Assembly: GCF_000154725.1 (NCBI RefSeq)
Contig: NZ_DS544873.1
Span: forward strand, 3,237,397-3,301,396
Reading direction: 5' to 3'
Length of the DNA: 64,000 nucleotides
Source: Kordia algicida OT-1
GTDB lineage: Bacteria > Bacteroidota > Bacteroidia > Flavobacteriales > Flavobacteriaceae
Shown here in pieces: positions 17,354-25,751 of this stretch (its first letter is position 1; the number at the start of each line of letters is the position of its first letter). The notes beneath the pieces were generated by a model. The model worked only from the letters and a program-made list of their open reading frames with translations. It was not told the DNA's origin and did no database searches. Made by a program: the position numbers and the translations under genes.

Positions 17354-18181
17354 ATGAAAATGAAAACTTTACGTGTATTTGCAATAATGCTGGTACTTAT
17401 TACAGGAATAACCGCTTGTAAAGACGAAAAAAAAGACGCTAACAAAGAGATTTCTAAAGATACAGAAACAACAAAAACTGTTGAGACAAAAAAGGTGAAA
17501 ATCACGCTTGAAAAATTAGAAGGATCACCTGCATACGCTGATGCTGTATTAGCAATGGATGCGCCCGAGGATACAAAAATTACTACGGTAGGAGAAGTGG
17601 ATTTTAATTTTACTGTAAATAATTATAATCTTGGAGAGCAGACAACTGGACCAAATACTACATTATTAGCCAATTCTGGAAAAGGACAGCATATTCACTT
17701 TATACTAAACAATCAACCATACTCTGCTCATTATACACCATCTTTCAAAAAAGAGATTCCAGAAGGTGTACATCATTTGGTGGCCTTTTTAAGTCGTTCT
17801 TTTCATGAATCTGTAAAAAATGAAAACTCTGTAGTTGTCAAAAAATTGGAAGTTGGAGAAAATCCTCAAGACACACATGGTTTAGATATGAGTACACCAA
17901 CATTGATTTACAGTAGACCTAAAGGAAAATATACTGGAAAAGACACTGAAAATCTTTTGTTAGATTTCTTCGTTTTAAATACTAAACTTTCAGAAACTGG
18001 TCATAAAGTAAAAGCGACTATTAATGGCGAAGAATTTATGATTACCGAATGGGCTCCTCATATTATAAAAGGGTTACCAATGGGTGAGGTTACGATACAA
18101 TTGGAACTGTTAGATGAAAATGGAAAATTAATTCCTGGACCTTTTAATAAAGTCACTAGATCTGTAACACTAACAAACTAA
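17354..18181 (+). CDS. hypothetical lipoprotein with two beta-domain modules
   Basis: A 275-residue protein with a lipoprotein signal ending LITGITAC (Cys22) and an acidic/lysine linker. Two similar beta-rich segments follow: the first with VGEVDFNFTVNNYNLGEQT, HIHFILNNQPYSAHYTP and EGVHHLVAFLSRSFHESVK; the second with DFFVLNTKLSETGHKVKATI and GLPMGEVTIQLELLDENGKL. The GQHIHFILNNQPY and histidine-rich HHLVAFLSRS pattern hints at a surface Ig-like or copper-type domain, but I do not recognise a named family. It is the last gene of the folE group and ends just before the MITE-like element. Confidence 0.65.
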   Translation: MKMKTLRVFAIMLVLITGITACKDEKKDANKEISKDTETTKTVETKKVKITLEKLEGSPAYADAVLAMDAPEDTKITTVGEVDFNFTVNNYNLGEQTTGPNTTLLANSGKGQHIHFILNNQPYSAHYTPSFKKEIPEGVHHLVAFLSRSFHESVKNENSVVVKKLEVGENPQDTHGLDMSTPTLIYSRPKGKYTGKDTENLLLDFFVLNTKLSETGHKVKATINGEEFMITEWAPHIIKGLPMGEVTIQLELLDENGKLIPGPFNKVTRSVTLTN

Positions 18182-18205
18182 TATACTTTAAAATTTGGCT
18201 TAAAA

Positions 18206-18339
18206 AAAGAGGCTGTCTAAAAGTAACAATTTCATCAAACTGAGTCTAGCTCTGTTTCTCATAACAGTTATAAATCAATGTGATGAGATTTTAAACAAGA
18301 CCAAAATGAAGTTTTTCATAGCTTTTAGACAGCCTCTTT
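18206..18339. repeat. MITE-like element with 18-bp perfect terminal inverted repeats
   Basis: AAAGAGGCTGTCTAAAAG at 18206-18223 and its exact reverse complement at 18322-18339 enclose 98 bases without coding potential. The GAGGCTGTC end resembles the ends of IS1182-type insertion sequences (from memory), suggesting a non-autonomous relic. It sits between two convergent genes, so it may also serve as a bidirectional terminator. I see no clear target duplication. Confidence 0.6.
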
Positions 18340-18355
18340 ATTAATTGAACTTTTC

Positions 18356-18730
18356 TTAAAAAGGCAAATCGTCATGATCTTCTTCCTTGAAGTCGTTTGC
18401 TGGTTCAAAAGCATCTGCTGGCGGCACTGGCGGCATTCCTGCTGGCGCTTCTTGTTGTAAGTTTTCAATTCTCCATCCTTGAATAGAGTTGAAATATTTT
18501 GTTTCTCCTTGCGGATTTACCCATTCTCTACCACGCAAGTTGATGCTGATTTTTACAGGTTGCCCTACTTGGAAATTATTTAGTAAATCTGTTTTATCTT
18601 GTACAAATTCCACCATAATATGTTGTGGATATTGTTCTTCTGTTGTTACAACAACTTCACGCTTTCTAAATCCGTTGTTTCCGAATGTCTGCGTTTGCCC
18701 GATCATTTTTATTTTTCCCTGTACTTCCAT
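18356..18730 (-). CDS. DUF3127 protein with SSB-like acidic C-terminal tip
   Basis: Start chosen at 18730 (MEVQGKIKMIGQTQTFG), where the family normally begins; an ATG at 18760 would overlap the upstream gene and add 10 atypical residues. The 124-residue product has the DUF3127 OB-like core (FRKREVVVTTEEQYPQHIMV, then VGQPVKISINLRGREWVNPQ and FNSIQGWRIE), a Pro/Ala linker and an acidic end EEDHDDLPF. That end is the same kind of tip as bacterial SSB proteins use to recruit repair and replication partners. A role in single-strand DNA binding is inferred, not shown. It is 5 bases downstream of the flavin reductase gene. Confidence 0.85.
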   Translation of the reverse strand: MEVQGKIKMIGQTQTFGNNGFRKREVVVTTEEQYPQHIMVEFVQDKTDLLNNFQVGQPVKISINLRGREWVNPQGETKYFNSIQGWRIENLQQEAPAGMPPVPPADAFEPANDFKEEDHDDLPF

Positions 18731-18735
18731 GTTAT

Positions 18736-19596
18736 TTATTTTGCTAATAATATTTTCCAAGCAGTCATCACATCTCCTTTCGCTAAAAACGCTTGTGCTG
18801 CTTTATGATTTGTTTCTAATATATCTGAAATCGTAATTTCAGTTGTTTTTTTAAATTCTTCAATGTCTTTTGCAGATGGCAATTGCTCTACATTTCCTAA
18901 AATTCCAAGATCGTTTCCTGTTAAAATTTTGCTTGTTCGAATAGCTTCAGGAATTTGATCTACGCCAATTCCCAACGTTGCGATGGGTTTTGGAATTTCG
19001 AAAAATCCGTCGCGCGCTCTGCTGTAAAAACTTCCGCCGGCTCTGGCTACCAAGTCAATTTTGTAATGATCTATCGTTCCACGATCATTTAAAACGTCTT
19101 CATTTATGTGTAATTTTACCACTTCACAAATAATCAAATTTCCTGCGCCGCCTTCATTTCCTAAATGCACAATTTCATTGACTTTACATTCAAATTGTAC
19201 TGGCGATTCTGCCACACGAAATGGTTTTATTTTTTCCGATGGCAACATCGTCAATCCTGCTTTTTCAAACTCGTTTACACCTTCGGCATATTCCGTACTA
19301 CTCAACGACATTTGTTGAACAATGGCATGATTTACCACATTTATCACGACTTCTTTCGTTGCCAACGCATTTTCCAACGTATGTTTTGTCGTATTGTTAC
19401 GAACTCTACGCGCTGGCGAAAAAATCATGATCGGCGGATTGGCACTAAAAACATTAAAAAAGCTATACGGAGATAAATTCGGATTTCCTTCCGCATCAAT
19501 CGTGCTGGCGAAGGCAATCGGTCTTGGAGCGACTGCACCTAATAAATATCCGTGCAATTTAGCCGTTGGAATTTCTTTTGGATCTATCGATAACAT
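18736..19596 (-). CDS. flavin reductase-family FMN-binding protein
   Basis: A 286-residue protein with the flavin reductase-like split-barrel: LLGAVAPRPIAFASTIDAEG at about residues 20-39, LSPYSFFNVFSANPPIMIFS and the RRVRNNTTKHTLENALATKE region, then SPVQFECKVNEIVHLGNEGG and a late IGVDQIPEAIR. Such proteins bind FMN and reduce flavins or carry out other flavin-dependent reductions; no specific substrate can be read from the sequence. It is the first gene of a probable two-gene unit with the DUF3127 gene. Confidence 0.9.
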   Translation of the reverse strand: MLSIDPKEIPTAKLHGYLLGAVAPRPIAFASTIDAEGNPNLSPYSFFNVFSANPPIMIFSPARRVRNNTTKHTLENALATKEVVINVVNHAIVQQMSLSSTEYAEGVNEFEKAGLTMLPSEKIKPFRVAESPVQFECKVNEIVHLGNEGGAGNLIICEVVKLHINEDVLNDRGTIDHYKIDLVARAGGSFYSRARDGFFEIPKPIATLGIGVDQIPEAIRTSKILTGNDLGILGNVEQLPSAKDIEEFKKTTEITISDILETNHKAAQAFLAKGDVMTAWKILLAK

Positions 19597-19850
19597 TTCT
19601 ACGTGTTTAGTACCACAAAACTACTATAAAAAAGCGGAGCAAACAACTATAGTTATTAACGTTGAACGGCGGTTTTTAACAACTAAATTCAAATAGAATG
19701 ACTTTTTCGTAATTAATGAGAATGAATTAAAATAGCTTTCACAATCATTTTGTCGCAAGTACGTCATTACCTACTTTTTTTGAAGTTAAAATACTAACAT
19801 ATTGTATTTCTTCGTTATATTTATGATTTAATAATTAAAAATTTAAAATT

Positions 19851-20093
19851 ATGATTAAAAACATTTTAAATGTTGATGGTGTAAAGACATTGACGAAAAC
19901 GGAGCAACATACAGTTTTGGGTGGAATTAACTACAAGCTGGTCTGCAAAGATGGAGTTGCTCTAGGTGGAATTTTAGATAACTGTCATTGTAACAATTTA
20001 TCAGACGGTCTTTACATAGTTCAATTTCCAGATGATGGGACTGCTGGTTATACAACATATAATATTTTAGGACGCGTTGTGGAGGAACTCTAA
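19851..20093 (+). CDS. GG-leader peptide precursor (bacteriocin/RiPP-like)
   Basis: An 80-residue peptide with leader MIKNILNVDGVKTLTKTEQH and a double glycine in TVLGG at residues 22-26. The leader differs from the other peptides here (no L-x-L-x-K) and is nearer to the Bacteroidota GG-leader natural product precursors with a L-T-K-x-E-Q motif. The mature part contains three Cys (VCKDG and NCHCNN) and is otherwise ordinary. The next gene, 121 bases downstream in the same direction, is an orphan histidine kinase. A TATATTTA element lies 27 bases before the ATG. Whether it is exported or modified is unknown. Confidence 0.6.
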   Translation: MIKNILNVDGVKTLTKTEQHTVLGGINYKLVCKDGVALGGILDNCHCNNLSDGLYIVQFPDDGTAGYTTYNILGRVVEEL

Positions 20094-20214
20094 TCTTTAA
20101 TTGAGATATAGAGTTGTTTTCAAGAATAGAAATAACTCTATATTCTTTTTCAAAGTATTCGCAAACAATAAAACTCCTAGTTTTCGTTTATATTAGTGTT
20201 TTCAAATTATTTCT

Positions 20215-21387
20215 ATGATTTTAAAAAATAGGCAGGTTTTTGTTCGTTGGATTCTTATCATCGCCTCTTTCGCGATAGTTTCTGGAATTTTATGGAATAC
20301 ATACATCTTCTTTCAAGAATTTAAACAAGAAGAACGAGCTAAAATGGAGATTTATGCTTTAGCAGTTTCTGAAATAAGTCAAGGCAAAGCCGCTAGTGAT
20401 GACGATATAACTTTAAACTTAGAAGTTATGATGAGAAATACCTCAAATCCAAGAATATCTGTTACTAAGGATGGAATAATGGATGCTCAAAACATGGATG
20501 AAGATAAAATCAGAGACTCATTATATTTAAAGAAAAAAATTAAACAATTTTCAAGCGAAAACACACCTATTGATATTTCTTACTTTGATGAGGATTTAAA
20601 TCGTCAAGTAAAGCTTGGAACATTGTATTATGGGGATTCTCCAGCCTTAAACAAACTCAAATATTATCCACTTGCACTATTGCTAATTATAGTGTTATTC
20701 GCCGCTGTTGCCTATTTCTTTTTTAGTGCTTCAAAAGCTTCCGAACAAAATAAATTGTGGGCAGGAATGGCAAAGGAAACCGCACATCAAATTGGCACAC
20801 CGCTTTCTTCGCTAGTCGGTTGGACAGAGATTTTAAAGACTGAAAATGTAGATCCTGAGTATGTACAGGAAATCGAAAAAGATATTGATCGCCTACAAAC
20901 AATTACCGAACGTTTCTCCAAGATTGGCTCGATTCCAACATTAGAACGTTTGGATATTGTACAAGAAACCAAAGATTCTTACGATTATTTACTATCGCGA
21001 ACGTCTAAGCTAGTTAATTTTACTTTTAACGCTCCTGAAACCGCAATTTACAGTGAAATTAACGCGCAATTGTATAGCTGGACGATTGAAAATATGGTAA
21101 AAAACGCCATTGACGCCATGAAAGGAAAAGGCGCGTTGCATGTAGAAATTATTCCTGCAGATAGTTTTGTAAGGATTCAAATTACGGATAACGGAAAAGG
21201 AATTCCGAAGCGAAATTTTAAAAAGGTGTTTCAACCTGGATTTACCAGCAAAAAACGTGGTTGGGGATTGGGTTTATCACTCGCCAAACGTATTGTTGAG
21301 AATTACCACAACGGAAAGATTAAAGTTTTAAAGTCTGAACTTGGCAAAGGAACAACGATGCAGATTTCGTTGAAAACAGTTGTTTAG
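20215..21387 (+). CDS. orphan membrane-bound sensor histidine kinase
   Basis: A 390-residue protein with two membrane helices (about residues 11-33 and 147-168) bracketing an extracytoplasmic domain of about 110 residues. The dimerisation box AKETAHQIGTPLSSL carries phospho-acceptor His191. The ATP-binding domain has the N box MVKNAIDAM, G1 DNGKGI, an F box region VFQPGFTS and G2 GWGLGLSLAK. There is no HAMP domain visible and no response regulator on either side. It follows the GG-leader peptide gene by 121 bases, which is suggestive but does not prove a ligand relationship. Confidence 0.93.
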   Translation: MILKNRQVFVRWILIIASFAIVSGILWNTYIFFQEFKQEERAKMEIYALAVSEISQGKAASDDDITLNLEVMMRNTSNPRISVTKDGIMDAQNMDEDKIRDSLYLKKKIKQFSSENTPIDISYFDEDLNRQVKLGTLYYGDSPALNKLKYYPLALLLIIVLFAAVAYFFFSASKASEQNKLWAGMAKETAHQIGTPLSSLVGWTEILKTENVDPEYVQEIEKDIDRLQTITERFSKIGSIPTLERLDIVQETKDSYDYLLSRTSKLVNFTFNAPETAIYSEINAQLYSWTIENMVKNAIDAMKGKGALHVEIIPADSFVRIQITDNGKGIPKRNFKKVFQPGFTSKKRGWGLGLSLAKRIVENYHNGKIKVLKSELGKGTTMQISLKTVV

Positions 21388-21492
21388 AATCGCTTTGCTA
21401 TTAGATTATTAGATCGCTTACGCTGTTAGAATCAAGATCGCTTTGCTACTAGATTTTAGACACGCTTCGCTTTTAGACTTTGTCGCTTGCTC
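21388..21492. repeat. degenerate tandem CGCTT-type intergenic repeats
   Basis: Four imperfect units such as ATCGCTTTGCTATTAGATT, ATCGCTTACGCTGTTAGA, ATCGCTTTGCTACTAGATTT and ACGCTTCGCTTTTAGACTTT follow one another. The same motif in reverse (AGCGAAGCG flanked by TCTAA) occurs at about 45975-46036, and a similar CGCTTCGCT start opens the repeat at 5638. It is non-coding and lies between two convergent genes. Confidence 0.55.
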
Positions 21493-21538
21493 TTTTGTTT
21501 TTTGTTGATTCGTGATACACAAAACACTTTAGAATTTC

Positions 21539-21928
21539 CTAGAGTTTCGCGCGAATTTTTTCAGCGATTTCCTCAAACGCGCCAGGCGTGAGTTTTTCTT
21601 TGTTTGCAAAATTCATGCTTTGCATATTATGTAACGGAATTAAATGCACATGTGTATGCGGAACTTCCAAACCGATGACTGTCATTCCTACACGCTGACA
21701 AGGAATGGCTTTTTCGATGGCAATCGCAACTTTTCTTGAAAAACGCATCAACCCCATATAGGTTTCTTCCGATAAATCGAAAATTTTATCTACTTCTTCT
21801 TTCGGAATACATAAAGTATGACCTGCCGAATTTGGATTGATATCTAAAAAAGCATAGTAATTTTCGTCTTCTGCAATTTTGTAGGATGGAATTTCTCCAT
21901 TAATTATTTTGGTAAAAATCGAAGCCAT
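21539..21928 (-). CDS. HIT-family nucleotide hydrolase
   Basis: A 129-residue protein with the histidine triad HTHVHLIPL near residue 92, the N-terminal FTKIINGEIPSYKIAEDENY and the central LDINPNSAGHTLCIPKEEVD, all standard for HINT/HIT proteins. These hydrolyse AMP- or GMP-linked substrates such as aminoacyl-AMP. It follows greA in the same direction, a neighbour pair frequently seen in Bacteroidota, though a terminator hairpin (21983-22019) lies between them. Confidence 0.95.
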   Translation of the reverse strand: MASIFTKIINGEIPSYKIAEDENYYAFLDINPNSAGHTLCIPKEEVDKIFDLSEETYMGLMRFSRKVAIAIEKAIPCQRVGMTVIGLEVPHTHVHLIPLHNMQSMNFANKEKLTPGAFEEIAEKIRAKL

Positions 21929-21982
21929 ATCAATGAATTTGGATAATTGGTAAGATAAAAAAGTTCTTGCGAATAGATATAG

Positions 21983-22019
21983 AAAAATCCTTTTTTAACA
22001 AGTAAGAAAGGATTTTTTT
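21983..22019 (-). terminator. terminator after greA
   Basis: AAAAATCCTTT and AAAGGATTTTTT form a stem of about 11 bp with a 14-base loop; the T-run needed for minus-strand termination is supplied by the left arm. It lies about 20 bases beyond the greA stop. Confidence 0.65.
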
Positions 22020-22039
22020 ATTTAAAAATTTGTTAGGTA

Positions 22040-22516
22040 TTAACTTCGTGTAATTTCCAACACTTCAAATTTCATTATTCCGTTTGGTACTTTTACCTCA
22101 GCAATTTCACCCACAGATTTTCCTAACAGTCCTTTTCCGATTGGAGAAGTTACAGAAATTTTTCCAGCAGCTAAGTCTGCTTCACTTTCTGCTACCAATG
22201 TATATGTCATTTCCATTCCGTTGGTCGTATTTTTGATACGTACTGTAGAAAGCACTAATACTTTTGAGGTGTCTAACTGACTTTCGTCAATGATTCTTGC
22301 AGTAGATAAAACAGCTTCCATTTTTGAAATTCGCATTTCTAACAATCCTTGTGCTTCTTTGGCTGCATCATATTCTGCGTTTTCACTTAAATCGCCTTTG
22401 TCTCTTGCTTCTGCAATTGCTTGCGAAGCTTTTAATCGTTCCACATTTTTTAAGTGATCTAACTCATCTCTTAATTTTTTTAGTCCTTCTGCTGTATAAT
22501 AAGATACTTTACTCAT
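22040..22516 (-). CDS. greA: transcription elongation factor GreA
   Basis: A 158-residue protein with the N-terminal coiled-coil (YYTAEGLKKLRDELDHLKNV, SQAIAEARDKGDLSENAEYD) whose tip acidic pair (D-x-x-E in GDLSENAEY) stimulates RNA cleavage by stalled RNA polymerase, and a C-terminal FKBP-like domain (SEADLAAGKISVTSPIGKGL, LGKSVGEIAEVKVPNG). Length and motifs are standard. The leader carries its own -7 element and a terminator-like hairpin, see 22587-22630. Confidence 0.97.
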   Translation of the reverse strand: MSKVSYYTAEGLKKLRDELDHLKNVERLKASQAIAEARDKGDLSENAEYDAAKEAQGLLEMRISKMEAVLSTARIIDESQLDTSKVLVLSTVRIKNTTNGMEMTYTLVAESEADLAAGKISVTSPIGKGLLGKSVGEIAEVKVPNGIMKFEVLEITRS

Positions 22517-22586
22517 AATTTCTTCGTTTTCTATCTATTCATCGGTAGGTTTTTACGATATAAATAGATAATCATGTATTATATAA

Positions 22587-22630
22587 CGCAAAAAAATCCC
22601 ATCGAATACGGGATTTGTTATACAAATATA
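22587..22630 (-). promoter_or_regulatory. greA promoter and attenuator-like leader hairpin
   Basis: On the minus strand TATATTTG (22623-22630) is an exact -7 element. Just below the expected start of the RNA, AAATCCC and GGGATTT (22594-22616) form a 7-bp hairpin followed by seven Ts (about 22587-22593), a complete intrinsic terminator about 75 bases before the greA ATG. No minus-strand gene ends here, so it must act in the greA leader. E. coli greA is known to have a leader terminator that yields short RNAs (GraL). Confidence 0.55.
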
Positions 22631-22713
22631 AGAAAATATTTAAAGTGCTTGCTGTTGAGAGTTTTTAAAAAATGATTTTACGTAAATTGCAAAACTTAAT
22701 AAATACTGATTAA

Positions 22714-23157
22714 ATGAAACGTTTTTTATTTTTATGTTGTACGCTTGTCGCTTTTCTTTCATGTAATTCGGATGATGATGGCGTGAATAACAATCCTTAT
22801 ATACCAAATGCGTTGGTGCAGTTTCAGATCAATCTGAATTTACCACAGTTTGACAATTTAAATTTTGCTGGCGGTTCAACCTATATTGCTAATGGTGGCG
22901 GCGTTCGTGGTTTTTTTGTGTTTAATTTATCTGGCGATCAGTTTTTAGCTTGGGAAGCAAGTTGTCCGAACCATATTCCTAGTACATGCTCCACAATGGA
23001 AATTAATGGCGTGTTGGCAAAATGTGATTGTGAAGATTATGAATATAGCTTGGCAAACGGACAGTTATTGAATCCTGTGGAAGGTGCTGATAGTTATCCT
23101 ATGGTAAATTATCGCACGACGAAATCAGGAAATGTTGTGACTGTTTCAAATAACTAG
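22714..23157 (+). CDS. lipoprotein with a degenerate Rieske-like domain
   Basis: A 147-residue protein with a lipoprotein signal (MKRFLFLCCTLVAFLSC, Cys17). Residues 85-140 have the layout of a Rieske domain: FLAWEASCPNHIPSTCS in place of the first C-x-H loop, then KCDCEDYEYSLANGQLLNPV in place of C-x-x-H, followed by Y-P-M-V-NY as in the usual proline loop. The second histidine ligand is missing and the first spacing is C-P-N-H, so a normal 2Fe-2S cluster is unlikely. It is alone, with a bidirectional terminator after it. The fold assignment is inference from this pattern. Confidence 0.6.
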   Translation: MKRFLFLCCTLVAFLSCNSDDDGVNNNPYIPNALVQFQINLNLPQFDNLNFAGGSTYIANGGGVRGFFVFNLSGDQFLAWEASCPNHIPSTCSTMEINGVLAKCDCEDYEYSLANGQLLNPVEGADSYPMVNYRTTKSGNVVTVSNN

Positions 23158-23197
23158 AGAAATAGTTCTTAGTATTGAGATTTTAGTATTGAGATAA

Positions 23198-23225
23198 AAA
23201 AAGCGACTCTTTCAAGTCGCTTTTT
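23198..23225. terminator. bidirectional terminator
   Basis: AAAAAGCGACT and AGTCGCTTTTT form an 11-bp perfect stem with a 6-base loop, placed between the convergent lipoprotein and TonB receptor genes. Confidence 0.8.
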
Positions 23226-23246
23226 ACATATGGTATGGTTGGTTTG

Positions 23247-25637
23247 CTAGAATTTCAAAGTCATTCCTACTAAGAAGTTTCTAGTGGCTTGCGGATAAAA
23301 TCCTGCGCCTTCAATGGTTGTTACGGTTCCTGGATTTGACCAAGTATCATCAAATGTGAAGAAATATCCATTAGAGACATATTCTACACCAAAAATGTTA
23401 TTGATTAATCCTGTAAAGATGATGGATTCGAAGATAGAATTCATTTTGATTTCATAGTTCAAATTCAGGTCATTGATAAAATAACTGTCTAGTTTTGAAA
23501 CATCTGAGTCAATATTTCCCATGTATTGTTCGCCTACATATTTAGACAATAATGATACTTGAAACTTCTGCGATGGCGCATACGAAAGTATGTTTCCTGC
23601 CACAAAATTTGGTGAAAACGAAATGTCTGTATTTCCTAAATCGACCAAACTTCCATCTCTTGATGTTATAAAATCTACGTTTTTATTCGTGCTGATTGCC
23701 ACGTTCGGACGAAGCGTAAATTGCTCACTTAGTTTGAAAGAAGCATCAATTTCCAATCCTAAACGGTAACTTTTTCCACTGTTGGTACGCAACGGCGTTC
23801 CTGTGTCATCTAACGCTCCCGTAAGTACCAATTGATCGTTGTACAGCATGTAATATGCGTTTGTATTTACGGTGAAATTTTCTCCGTTCCAACGCCAACC
23901 TAATTCGAAATCGTCTAGTTGTTCAGGTTTTACTTCGTTGTTGTTTTCAAAATCACTTCGGTTTGGTTCTCTGTTGGCACGCGCATACGAGAAGTACAAA
24001 CTATTTTTTGGATTGATTCGGTAATTGATTCCTGCTTTTGGATTGAAAAACGTGTAATCTTCATCAATGTTAAAAGGCACTAAATCTGACGTAATTCCAG
24101 AGGTTTTATAGGTCACATTTCTCAATTGTAAATCTCCAAAAAGACTTATTTTATCGTTTACACGAATGGTCGCTTTTGTAAAGAAACTCAAATCGTTTTT
24201 CTTTCCGTTTCCTTCGTAATAACGATCTCTTATTTCACTATCACTTGCAAAACGCGCCCAAATTACTTCTCCGAAATGATCTCCATCGTAGATTCCTAAA
24301 AACGCTCCGAAATCCATGTCTAGATTGTTCTTTTTGTAATTTGCATTTGCGTTGATAACGTAGAAATCGTTGTCTAACCAACGTCTGCGGATTAAATCGG
24401 TTTCATTGATGGTTGTTCCGTTGATGACGATTTCTTCAAAACCATATTCATCAAAAGGTTCATCTTCTTTGTATTGCTCAAAATATCCGCGTCCGTACGT
24501 GTAGTTTAATCCAAGATTGGTAGTCCAGTTTTCAGAAAGTTTTTGATTCCAATGAAATTGGTAATGATCTTGGCGATAATTGTCTACTTCATTGTCATAA
24601 AAACGTACATTTCCATTTTCGTCTGTAAATTGACCTGAAGGATTGAAGGTACGATCTCTTTCTAATGTTTCTCTGTCAATTCCGTTCCAAGCTTGATATG
24701 TAATTTCATGTCCGCCAAACGTCAAAGCTTTGATTAGTGTTGTTTCATCCACATACGAACCTTGTAAAAAGTACGCGCTTAAGTCGGAAGAAGCACGATC
24801 AATATAACCATCTGATTTTATTTTTGATAAACGACCAGCCAATTCAAAGTTGCCATCTAGTTTTCCTGTACTGAATTTTACCGTGTGTTTTCTGGTGTTG
24901 AAACTACCGAAAGAGTTTGAAATTTCTCCGTTGGCTTTTTCAGAAACGGCGTCTGTAAGTAAACTTAAGCTTGCGCCAAATGCTCCAGAACCATTTGTGG
25001 AAGTTCCTACTCCACGTTGCAACTGAATGCTTTCGGTAGAAGAAGCCAAATCAGGCATGTTTACCCAAAATGTTCCCTGACTTTCCGCGTCATTGTACGG
25101 AATACCGTTGATCGTTACGTTTACACGAGTCGCATCACTACCACGCACACGAATTCCGGTGTAACCGACACCAGCACCAGCATCAGAAGTTGTAACGACA
25201 GAAGGCATGAAGTTCATCAAAATTGGCACATCTTGTCCCAAATTACGTTCTGCGATTTCCTCTTTTTCTAGGTTTGAGTGAGTGATTGGTGAGTCGGCAT
25301 TTACGCGGACTGCTGAAATGAGGACAGCATCTAAAGCTTCCGCCGAATCGGATAAGGTAAAGTTTACTACGGTGTTTCCTGTTACGGAGACATTTTTCGT
25401 TGCAGTTTTCATTCCCACGAAAGTGCAAACAAATTCATAATTCCCAGAAGCGACTTTTATAGCATACTTTCCGTCGCTGTCGGTTGTAGTTCCTGTGGAA
25501 GCATTTTTAACGGCAATGGTTGCGCCTAATAATGGTTTTCCATTTTCATCGGTTACAGTTCCTGAGACTGTAAAGTTTTGCGCTTGCATACTGACTGATA
25601 GTACGAAAAGGCATAAAAAAGCGAATAAATTCTTCAT
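23247..25637 (-). CDS. TonB-dependent receptor, TPP-riboswitch controlled (probable thiamine uptake)
   Basis: A 796-residue outer membrane receptor. It has a signal peptide (to about residue 19), a carboxypeptidase-regulatory-like beta domain (about 22-105, with GTVTDENGKPLLGATI), a plug domain (about 110-230, with GVGYTGIRVRGSDATRVNVT and NGIPYNDAESQGTFWVN), and a 22-strand barrel ending in the aromatic LVGMTLKF. Its messenger begins with a TPP riboswitch (25752-25834), so the natural substrate is probably thiamine or a thiamine precursor; the receptor sequence alone would not reveal this. The transporter and kinase encoded at 28.4-29.8 kb probably complete the pathway. Confidence 0.93.
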   Translation of the reverse strand: MKNLFAFLCLFVLSVSMQAQNFTVSGTVTDENGKPLLGATIAVKNASTGTTTDSDGKYAIKVASGNYEFVCTFVGMKTATKNVSVTGNTVVNFTLSDSAEALDAVLISAVRVNADSPITHSNLEKEEIAERNLGQDVPILMNFMPSVVTTSDAGAGVGYTGIRVRGSDATRVNVTINGIPYNDAESQGTFWVNMPDLASSTESIQLQRGVGTSTNGSGAFGASLSLLTDAVSEKANGEISNSFGSFNTRKHTVKFSTGKLDGNFELAGRLSKIKSDGYIDRASSDLSAYFLQGSYVDETTLIKALTFGGHEITYQAWNGIDRETLERDRTFNPSGQFTDENGNVRFYDNEVDNYRQDHYQFHWNQKLSENWTTNLGLNYTYGRGYFEQYKEDEPFDEYGFEEIVINGTTINETDLIRRRWLDNDFYVINANANYKKNNLDMDFGAFLGIYDGDHFGEVIWARFASDSEIRDRYYEGNGKKNDLSFFTKATIRVNDKISLFGDLQLRNVTYKTSGITSDLVPFNIDEDYTFFNPKAGINYRINPKNSLYFSYARANREPNRSDFENNNEVKPEQLDDFELGWRWNGENFTVNTNAYYMLYNDQLVLTGALDDTGTPLRTNSGKSYRLGLEIDASFKLSEQFTLRPNVAISTNKNVDFITSRDGSLVDLGNTDISFSPNFVAGNILSYAPSQKFQVSLLSKYVGEQYMGNIDSDVSKLDSYFINDLNLNYEIKMNSIFESIIFTGLINNIFGVEYVSNGYFFTFDDTWSNPGTVTTIEGAGFYPQATRNFLVGMTLKF

Positions 25638-25662
25638 ATTCGTAATACGTTTTGTTACGAAT
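25638..25662 (-). promoter_or_regulatory. hairpin directly before the TonB receptor start codon
   Basis: ATTCGTAA and TTACGAAT form an 8-bp stem with a 9-base loop, ending at the base before the ATG. Together with a second stem (GACAG..CTGTC near 25708-25722) it may form part of the riboswitch output, controlling translation initiation rather than termination. The remaining spacer to 26025 holds the riboswitch, its promoter and AT-rich sequence. Confidence 0.4.
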
Positions 25663-25751
25663 AAAAGGGGTAATTATTCTTGATTAAAAATTAATAGTTA
25701 GTGTTGACAGACTATGACTGTCGGCATACCAATCTTTGAAAGATTTAGTTT

